Source: Paroedura picta (lineage: Eukaryota > Chordata > Lepidosauria > Squamata > Gekkonidae). From it: a stretch of DNA of 64,000 bases. Location of the stretch: positions 30,566,490 to 30,630,489 of the forward strand of contig NC_135375.1 of the NCBI RefSeq assembly GCF_049243985.1, written 5' to 3'. Both the position numbers and the translations under genes were made by a program. The notes beneath the pieces were generated by a model. The model ran no database searches and was not told the DNA's origin. It was given only the letters and a program-made list of their open reading frames with translations. Shown here piece by piece: positions 1-10,200 of this stretch; position 1 is the stretch's first letter; the number at the start of each line of letters is the position of its first letter.

Positions 1-430
1 TTTATCTTATTGTTACACATAATCCTGTAGTGAGATCAGATTTACAACTGTCTACAAGCAAATTGTCTACTAAATCAAGTCACAATCTGAGAATCACCGC
101 ATATAACTCAGTTCTTCTAAAATACTGATTTATAGGTGGATATTTGGGATCCACTAGCATGTCCCTCTTGTTGTTCTGTATGCTTCACTAAAAACAAAGA
201 CAAGGATCCATCAGCTCCATTCCACTTTTAGTTAGAAACAGATACTACTGTCCTTTCATATCTTGTAGCCCCTTGCCCTGATTCTTCTCTCACATGGCTC
301 CCACAACCTGTTGGTGGGACCACAAACCATCCTTTGTAAACCAGCATTTAACAACAGCCGAGTTACAGGTAAACAAAACAGGAAAAAAACAACAGAGAAA
401 CAACACACTTTAACATTGACACCGTTCTCC

Positions 431-1258
431 ACAGAATCACAGAGTTGGAAGGGGTCATTTTTCCTGATATCTAGCCTATATCGTTGTACTTGTAGTTTAA
501 ACACATTACTGCGCATCCTTTCCTCTGCAGCCAACGGAAACAGCATCCTGCCCTCCTCCAAGTGACAACCTTTCAAATACTTAAAGAGGGCTATCATGTC
601 CCCTCTCAACCTCCTTTTCTCCATGCTGAACATCCCCAAGTCCCTCAACCTATCGTCGCTCTCCTCTGTACCCTTTCAATTTTATCTATGTCCTTCATAG
701 AATCATAGAGTTGGAAGGGGCCATACAGGCCATCTAGTCCAACCCCCTGCTCAACGCAGGAACAGCCCTAAGTATCCTAAAGCATCCAAGAAAACTGTGT
801 ATCCAAACTTTGCTTGAAGACTGCCAGTGAGGGGGAGTTCACCACCTCCTTAGGCAGCCTATTCCACTGCTGAATTACTCTGACTGTGAAATTTTTTTTT
901 CCTGATATCTAGCCTATATCGTTGTACTTATAGTTTAAACCCATCACTGCGTGTCCTCTCCTCTGCAGCCAACAGAAACAGCATCCTGCCCTCCTCCAAG
1001 TGACAACCTTTCAAATACTTAGAGGGCTATCACGTCCCCTTCTCAACCTCCTTTTCTCCAGGCTGAACATTCCCAAGTTCCTCAACCTATCTTCATAGGG
1101 CTTGGTCCCTTGGCCCTAGATCATTCTCGTCGCTCTCCTCTGTACCCTTTCAATTTTATCTACGTCCTTCTTGAAGTGAGGCCTCCAGAACTGCACACAG
1201 TACTCCAGGTGTGGTCTGACCTGTGCCATATACAATGGGACTATGACATCTAACTATG
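431..1258 (-). mobile_element. Two CR1 LINE 3' ends in tandem
   Basis: Copy one (431-695) and copy two (696-1258) both start with AGAATCATAGAGTTGGAAGG, the reverse complement of the CR1 3' end. Both carry the CTCAACCTCCTTTTCTCCA and CTCCTCTGTACCCTTTCAA blocks of CR1 ORF2. Copy one has lost the segment between its 3' end and TTTTTCCTGATATCTAGCC. They sit 30 bases from TRIM23 exon 6. Confidence 0.8.
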
Positions 1259-1289
1259 GATCTCAGCCACATTATGGTGGCTCCCTTAC

Positions 1290-4200
1290 TTGCTGCAATG
1301 TCTTTTCACAGTGAAGGCAAGCAGTCGAAACCTGTGACAACAAGATAGTCATGTCTTCCTGTTGTTGTCTGAGCCAGATCAATTTTTCTCGCACGTGGGC
1401 ATCAACCACACTGAGAGCCATTTCTTCTTGACGACAGAGGGTTTCATGAAGATCCGAAAAATAAGCTCGGACACAGGAGCGGGCGTTCTCTGCAGTGCCT
1501 GGGACCTGGACAGTCAGAGACATGAAATCAAGGAGACAGGGCACTGAGACACCAGTTAGGACGAGAGCATTATCTTCTACAGTACATTTTCCCTGCTTCT
1601 GACTCTATATTCTATTTAGCTTCTGAAGACATTTGGTGTAGGCTTTTTTGAAAAGGTATACTTTTATTGCTTTAAATGGCTTCTAGCTTGCATTTTTTGG
1701 GGGAAAGTTGAGAATACAATGGTGGTGATTTAGGAATACTTATACTAAAAAAATAAAGGACAGAATACTGTGTGTGCATTTAAATGTCATTTAAAAAAAA
1801 AACATACACATGGTTTGGGAAGTACTAACTCCAGAATCAAACCATTAGATGTCAGCAGTATTGTGGTTCCTCATCCATCCTGCGGGTATATTCATACCCT
1901 GCTGGAAATAGCCTTAACAGTATGGGGTTTGACATGATATCTGGTCCTCTGATAAGGCGCTGAGAAACGTTGGATCACCCTAGCTACGGTCAGCCTCAAA
2001 TTGCGAAAAGTATAGCTGAAGAGATTTTGTTTCCCCTTGAATAATTTCACTCCATTCAGTCCTTCCTTCTCTTATCCTCTTCACTAAAAGATTGCAGAAT
2101 AAAGCTGTTAACAATTTATTTGTGTGTGAAAGAGAGTGAGAGAGCGAGACAGAGAGAGATTACTCAATGAAGCCTAAGAATCTATACATTTGAAAAATGC
2201 ATGCAGAACAATGCTATACTGCTCCAGAAGAAGGGATCAGGCACAAATTGCTACATGAGGAGAAGCATAAGAGGCCCCTGGGGTTGATCCACAGACATAG
2301 CTGTAGGGATTGAGAGACTAGAGTAAGATGGGACAAGGAGATGAAATCATTCCTCTCCTGCAAGCACAGCTTCCTTGAGGGAAGTTCCTCTTGTCGTCCT
2401 CCACTGTCGACCCATGTGCCTAATACTCTGCATAGATCCTGCACCCCCAGGAATGACTTTGTGAGTGCCGTAAGAAAGGAGATGAAAAGAGGAAAACTTC
2501 ACGTGACTTCTACAGATGGATAGGAACAAGCCATTGTATTTCCTTTTCCTGAATGCTTCTGTTTTGTGCCTTCCTCTATACAACAGTTTTATGTGATGCT
2601 CATCGCCATCAATGAATTAACAAAGCTGTTCTTGGCTGTCTTCCACTGCTTTCTGAGTGACTTCTGAATGCCTTTTCTGACTTGTTTTAATACTGGATGA
2701 AAACATGCAAGGGGGAAATATATATATATACAATTTAAAACGGAAACTACATACAAGAAAAGTACAAGACACCTTACATGTTCTGTATGGGCCATCCCAA
2801 TGCCATCTTCAATTATCTGTTCTCCTCCTTCTATTTGCTGAACTATTCCAACTAGTTTCCGAGAATAATCTGAGATCTCCTCTGTGAAAGTCCTTATGCA
2901 GTGTGCCATGTCTAAAATGGAAGCACGGATCTGGTTTGCTTCTGGTTCCAGAACACTGTGCTAAGAAGAAAGCATCAAAAGGAAAGGTGAACATTATTCC
3001 CATCCATACCTCCCCGCACCTCCCCAGCCAGTCTCCCCTCCCATGGACTATGGTAATGGAAAAGAGTAGAAGAACAAGGATCTAGAAAAAAACTTATCAC
3101 TTACTAAAAGATGACGGAAGACTAATTTTGACAGGTGAATGAAACAAATATTCACAGACGTATGGACAGCATTATTGCCTCTCTAATATTTACAGAAAAT
3201 TAAAGAAGATGAAACCTAAAAACTGGATGGTATTACAGACCAAATGAAACATACTGACGACCATGGCTTGATCAACTCACAAAGTGGTCCTTGTGGAACA
3301 GACCCTTTCCATTTCCCCCTCCTGTCATAGGCCACCAAGCCCCTTAAAAGTTTGTGCCAAGTGGTCAGCAGACCCTCAGGAACAGCACAGAGAGCAAAGC
3401 AGGGGCTAGCAGTGGGAGAGGGGATTCAACAAGAAGCATTTATGCCACCCCTCCACTAAACCTGAACACAGTACAATCTTAAAACAATCAGAATCCATAT
3501 CAATTAGAATCCAGCATGAAAAGCCCAGCCAGAGCTAAAGACACCCCATTTCCAGGCCAAAAGCAGTGTAAAAATAGAGTTTAAAAGACACCCCTTTAAC
3601 TAAGAGCCTAGGTAAATGGAAATATTCTCGCCTGGCACCTAAAGATAGTAAAATAGGGACAAGGCGAGAATCAACGGGAATAATGTTCCATAGGCAAGGT
3701 GACCCTACAGAAAAAGTTCCATATCTGACTGTTGACCTCCAAAGGTGGGGGCACAGACAGCAGGGCCCTTTTCCTTCTGAAAATGGAGCCAAGTGAGACA
3801 ACACAAGCTCATGTAACCCTAGGACAAAGAAAGACAAGGTGCTGGTGGCTTTTTCAATTATTAAAGAGTAGTCAAGAAAAAAGGGAGTAAATTATTATTC
3901 AAAAATAACTAACAAATCACGGAAGCAGCATATACATTTCCCTTCTCAGACAGCCACATACTATATTTGCATTGTGATGGGGGGGGGATGAAGAATACAT
4001 ACTTTGTGACCCTGATGCTTCCCATATTCTTTGCAGACGCAACACATAAGGGGGCTGGCTTGACAACCTTCTTCCAGGCATACAAATTCAATGGCGTGCA
4101 CCTGGTGTTGAGAACACATTGTCTTCTCATGAGGTTTATCAGCAAGGGGCACACGTCTGTGTTTCGCTAGAGTCTTGGTGGAATGCGTAAGCTGCGAGCA

Positions 4201-7200
4201 CTCTGCGCACAGGTGAGTCGCACAGACAGTGCAGTACACCGAGGCAAGATGAGTCTCATCTTCATCACAGCGAATGATGCACTACAAAAAAGGCAGCTCA
4301 CATTAGCACCATATTGTTAGATAAAAGTAGTCCACTGAGCATGTTCAGGACAATCAGAACCCCAACCTCACCCAAACCTTGCCTCAGGTAACTCCTATAG
4401 ACAGGAAGCCATCCTGCTCCTAGAGACGAAGCCTAACTACAGAAAGACCACGATAGAGCACTACTAAGATTGTTCAACTTTAGACTGTAGGTGGCAGAGC
4501 ATATGTCAGAAGCTCATTAGAAGAAGTAGTGTTGGTTCTTATATGCCGCTTTTCTCTACCTGAAGGAGTCTCAAAGTGTCTTACAATTGCCTTCCCTTTC
4601 CTCTCCCCACAACAGACACCCTGTGAAGTGGGTGAGGCTGAGAGAGCACTGATATCACTGCTCGGTCAGAACAGTGCTGTGGTGAGCCCAAGGTGGGTGG
4701 TATGTGGGGGAGTGCGGAATCAAACCCAGCTCACCAGATTAGAAGTTCACACTCCTAACCACTACGCCAAGCTGGCAGTGAAAAAATTAATATGCCACAG
4801 AGAAATGTTTTAACCAAAAATCCTAACTATAAATATACATTGGTGGGGTCTGAACTGGTGGTAACTGACCAGGAGAGAGATCTTGGAGTCATTTATTTAT
4901 TTATTTATGATATTTATATACCGCCCTCCCCGGGGGCTCAGGGCGGTTTACATAATAACATAAAAACGATACATGGAACATGGTAGACAACTCACTGAAG
5001 AAGTCAACTCAGTGTGCTACTGCAACAAATGCTATGCTGGGGATCATGAGTAGGGAGATCGAAACACATCAGCCAGTATCATAATGCCCCAGTATAAATC
5101 TATGTGCTTCAAGAAGGAAGTGGACAATCCCAATAACACAAACAAGAGAAAAAATGAATCTGTCCAAAGGATTAATCAAATAATATTAGAAATATTAGAG
5201 TCTCTGTTATCTCTTTATTCTAATTTCCACCTGGACTCAGCCAAAAAGGTCTAGATGTTTTTTCTGTTTTAAATTCAATATCTTTCATCAGTAGTGAGTC
5301 CTCCACAAAGCAGTAGTAATAAATTCAAAACAATTTCAATGTATTCTATCGTCTTGCTTATCTTTCTTAAAGTATAATTAGGGTGTGTGAATGTTTTTCG
5401 CTCTAATTATACTTTAAGAAAGATAAGCCATCCTGCTCCTAGAGACTGATGAAAGGTATTGAACTGAAAACGGAAAAATCATCTAGACACCATTTTGGCT
5501 GAGTCCGGGTGGAAATTAGAATAAAGAGATAACAGAGACTCTAATATTTCTAATATTATTTGATTAAGCCATTGGACTGATTCTTTTTTTTCCTCTTGTT
5601 CCAGCATAAATCCATGGCATAGCCTCATTTGGAATACTAGGTACAGATATAGCACTAAAAAAAGGCAACTAAAAAAACTGAGGGGATGGAACACCTTTCC
5701 CATGAAGAAAACTTTAAGAGATTAGGGCTTTTTAGCTTGGAGAAATGATGATTAAGGAGTGATATGGTAAAGGTTTACAGAAAGTATGATAGAGAAAATG
5801 AAGAATGAAGTACTTTTCTCCCTTTCTCACAGTACAAGAATCTGTGAACACTCAATTAAGTTAAGGCTTAGGCTAGAGGAAATATTCCTTAACCCAATGA
5901 GTAGTTAACACATGGAATTTGCTGTTGTAGGAAGTGATGATGGTTGCAATCAGAGACAGCTTCAAGAGGGGACTGGACAAACGTATGAAGCAGTGGTCCA
6001 TCAGAGGCTATGAGCCACAAGGTCTAGATGGAATACTGTGTCTGGGGAAGTGATGCTGTATTCTTAGTGCTTAGGGGGCAAACAATGGGAGACCTTCTGG
6101 AGTTCTGACCCTTGTACCTCCTGATGGCACCTGGGTTTTGGCCACTAGATGAGCTACTGATCTGATCCAACATGGCTTCTCTTATGTTCACCTCACAGAC
6201 ACTAAACAGGACACTTATGACAAAAACAAAGTTATCCCTCACTACCTCCCCAGAGAGGCCAATAGCTTCTTCAGTTGCTCCACACTGGCCACCGAGCCCA
6301 TTCTGGAGTCGCTCCAGGAGTTCCAGCAATGCAAAATTCTTTTTCAAGCCCCAGACACCGGAGTCTCCTGTTTTTACATACATAAATAAAATTGACAGAG
6401 TAATGTCAGTGAAACAAAGGGCAGTCCACACAAATAGTACTATACTATAGCTAACATTTCATAATAAAATTCTGTTCTACTACTATACATAGCCTGGAAA
6501 TCTGGAAAGGTTTTTTAACAGCAGCGTACACACCCCCAACCAAACACAAGTTGCCAGTTGCTTCTAAAACTCAAAGGAAGTTTTTTTTAAAACCCAGGCA
6601 TGCTATGAATGTTTTCTGCTGTCCAAAAAATTAATAATCCCAGTGGGCATTCACAAGTCTTGAATACACTAGAAACAGTTCTTTAGGATGTGGCAATGAC
6701 AGTATTTGAGACACAGCTACCAATTTTGCCAAGATAACTGAAGATGCCCTCTAGAGCAGGGGTAGTCAACCTGTGGTCCTCCAGATGTTCATGGTCTACA
6801 ATTCCCATGAGCCTATGCCAGCATTTGCATTTGCAAATGGGAATTGTAGTCCATGGACATCTGGAGGACCATGGGTTGACTACCGCTGCTCTAAACTTCA
6901 CCACAATCCCACCATTTCAACCTGGCCTCCAAGATATGTTTGAAACCAGTATCTCCTGATGAAGAAAAATATGCCAGAAAAAGATAAGATAGTGAGACCT
7001 TGGTAGTTCTTCTGGATCTCAAACCACTCTGGTTCTGGAAGCTGCATCTTGTGTTACAAGAACATGGATTTTGATCCTTTGGGCAAGGAAAAGTTACATA
7101 TATGCCTCTATCCTCAAGAAATGAGGCATACCCTAATGCAGGGGTAGTCAAACTGCGTTTGCTGGCAGGGGCTCATGGGAATTGTAGTCCATGGACATCT

Positions 7201-10200
7201 GGAGGGCTGCAGTTTGACTACCCCTGCCCTAGTGCCACCCTTGATCAACAGAAAGGCAGGACAGGGTGGGTCTGCAAGGTTGGTATTCCTTCAGTGATGC
7301 TCTGGATCCTGAGCCTCTGATTGGTAAGCATGAAAGTTGGTTCAAATTTAGCTTTAGCTAGAATGTATAGCAAGGCCTCTCAGGAGAGACAATCATATAC
7401 TTTTGCTTATGTTTTATTATGCTGCTTCCAAATACTTTGAATGCAATGCTCTGTTCATCTCTCCACTAATCTCTTTTCTAGCTAGCAAATTACTATACTC
7501 TCTTCATTTTTAATTTATCCTGTGTTACTCTTAGTCATACATAAATCCTGGATCTTCCTTTTCCTCTTGTGTATTTCAGTTTTATTTAGTGGTTTTGTTC
7601 CTTGTGCACAAATAACCCATTTAATTTACCGAAATTAATCTACTGAGCCTTTGCATCCCTTTCTGGTTCTGCATGGCCCAGTGAAGCACAAAAAAAAATC
7701 TTCCATATCCGCAGGCTTCAAGTTCTTAGCATACACAAATATTTCATAAGCCAAAACAAACACATCATGAGCCTTTTCACACAATGATGGATGGATCCTC
7801 AAAAGAAATTTCAGTACTGGTTCAGCCAACATGAATGTATTACAACAAATGCATTAGCATTCACATCAAGCTTTCCAGGTTCCTCTTGCAAATATTTTTC
7901 CTTCCACAGGCCACTCAAATAGGATCTCATAGATGCCTACCACATGACACTAGATGGAAATTCTGAACTACAAAATCCACATGTAGTTGGCCAGCATTCT
8001 CTGCAGAAATGGCATCAATCTTAAACACTAGGGAACATGCAGATCAGAAACAAGACAGCATTATGTGGGCAACTGCAGAGTGAAGACTGAGCCCATTGAT
8101 TATAGAATACAAGTCCCTTATTAGATGACATTCCTCTTTGAGTCATCAGAGACTGAGGAGAGGACATTGCAATCAATGCACATTCTTTACTCTCCCTAAG
8201 GTGAAAGGTACATCTCTAACATGAAAAGGGGCTATACATTGACTTTTTAAAAAGTAAAATTCAGAAAAGCTGATCAACATACTATTGTAACATTACTGGG
8301 ATATTCAACTGCTGATTAAAGAACAAGCAAGTCCCTGGTTTGTGTGTGGTGGGGGGGGGGATTGTTTGTGTGGGGTGAAAATGACTGCCTCAGGGGCTGG
8401 GCAAGGAAAGTGGCTGCCATGTGTGTGGGACAGGGAAAAAACAAAGCTGTCTGATCTCATAGGAGCCACCCGGGCTTTGCTGCAATCTTTCCCAAAGCTT
8501 CACAGCAAAGCCTGTTTGGGAAAGCTTTAAGAAAAGCTGGGATCTGACCCCTCTTGAATTTCCAAGCAGCCACAGAACAGGTAGATACTTGACCCTTCCT
8601 TTAAACAAGTCAAACTGTTCTTTAAGCTTCGCTCAATAAGAACTTACGGTAGCCACACTGTAGTATGAAGTCAAATTGACATTGCCAGCTCTCTAATTAA
8701 CTTCACAAATACAGAATTTGAATTATTTTTAAGAAGCCAGTGACAAGGCATAAGCCTTTGACACAGCATCATTTTTCTATAGCGGGGGTCCTCAACCCCT
8801 GGTCCGTGGCCCGGTACTGGGCCGCCGCACCTGCCTCTCCCCCTCCGCAGCGAGAAGCTCGCCAGGCCACAAGCGAAGCGGCCGCCGAAGCAGCCGCTTC
8901 ACTCGCGGCCTGGCTAGCTTCCCGCTGCGAGAGGTGGGGGAAGAGGCAGGCACGGCCGCCAGCACGCCGGCGGACACAAACGCACAGAACTGCCACACGT
9001 GCGTGTTTGCGCACAGCTGCTGTGTGTACACGGCGCTCGGGCCGCCGGCTCTTCCCCACCCTCGGAGGCGGTCCTCAACCACAGAAAGGTTAGGGACTGC
9101 TGTTCTATAGCATATGAGTATTCACTATCTCAAAGATACTGTCAATATACAATTTCAGAAGGATATCCCAAGATACTCTTTTAGCCAGTAAATTATTTTC
9201 TTAAATGTATTTTCACTAAACCTCAGTTTGTGTACATAAAAGTTCAGGAACTAAAAAGGTGGTAACTTTTTGGGTAGGAAACCCAGTTACTTGATAGCAT
9301 CTAACCCAATAGCTCCCTGTGAATAAACCAACTTATTTCTGAGACATGCCAAGACCTGCTCTGAGTCAAGATCATAACATTCTATGCCTTATATTTCTTT
9401 TCACTCCTAACATCTAACTTCATCTTCAAGATATTCAGTTTGCATGTCTCAATGTTCAGATCAGGACAGGACAACAAAAAAACCCACCAAGCTGTGCAAG
9501 ACAATCGTCTTCATATAATGGCACAGACCTTCATATACAACATATAACCTGAGCAATTATCTCTTAGTCCAAACCTGTTTGCAGTGCAGATTCAAGAGGA
9601 AGAGAGAAAATAAATGAACAAATTGCCCAAATCAAAGACCACAGAGCTCTTGTGTTCTAGCATTACACTCAAAGCTGTCCACATTAATGTACTGGCAAGA
9701 CCAGTTATTCATGTACTGGCAATATTCATGTACTGACAAGACCAATTTTTATCTTTATCTTTATTTATTTATAGCCTGCCTTTCTCACAGGAACTCAAGG
9801 TGGATCACACAGCCAATACAATCAACAAAATGGGACATTCAGGAACTAATGCATTAAGAGATTAGAACTCTGAATCTCCAGAAAGAAACAGTAGCAAAAC
9901 AAAAGTATAAACATGACAAATTATGCACGACAAAAATTACATCATAGAAGAAGAAGAGTTGGTTCTTATATGCCACTTTTCTCTACCCGAAGGAGTCTCA
10001 AAGCAGCTTACATTCGCCTTCCCTTTCCTCTCCCCACAACAGACACCCTGTGAGGTGGGTGAGGCTGAGGCTGAGGGAGCCCAGATATCACTGCTTGGTC
10101 AGAACAGCTTTATCAGTGCTGTGGCGAGGCCAAGGTCACCCGCCCAGCTGGTTGCACGTGGGGAAGTGCGGAATCAAACATGGCTCGCCAGATTAGAAGT

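Larger units (their letters stand above)
4830..6190 (+). mobile_element. CR1/L3-type LINE 3' portion, interrupted twice
   Basis: The C-terminal ORF piece VTDQERDLGV appears at about 4858. After a short SINE-like insert (4893-4978), the LINE goes on with ACTCAGTGTGCTACTGCAAC. After a foldback insert (5105-5602), it resumes with GGCATAGCCTCATTTGGAAT and runs to its 3' end TCTGATCCAACATGGCTTCT. It is antisense to TRIM23, ending 56 bases from exon 3. Confidence 0.75.

Noticed and set aside
256-648. 130-residue minus-strand frame near TRIM23 exon 6
   Set aside because: It translates CR1 ORF2 remnants (RLRGDMIALFKYLKG), not a TRIM23 exon.
1-1289. Search for the next TRIM23 exon (after residue 352)
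   Set aside because: No stretch resembles the expected sequence following LHCEKTLQQ or the ARF domain. The next exon must lie left of base 1.
8740-9093. Ala/Arg-rich frames of about 100 residues
   Set aside because: They fall entirely inside the GC-rich hAT MITE at 8783-9102 and match no protein family.
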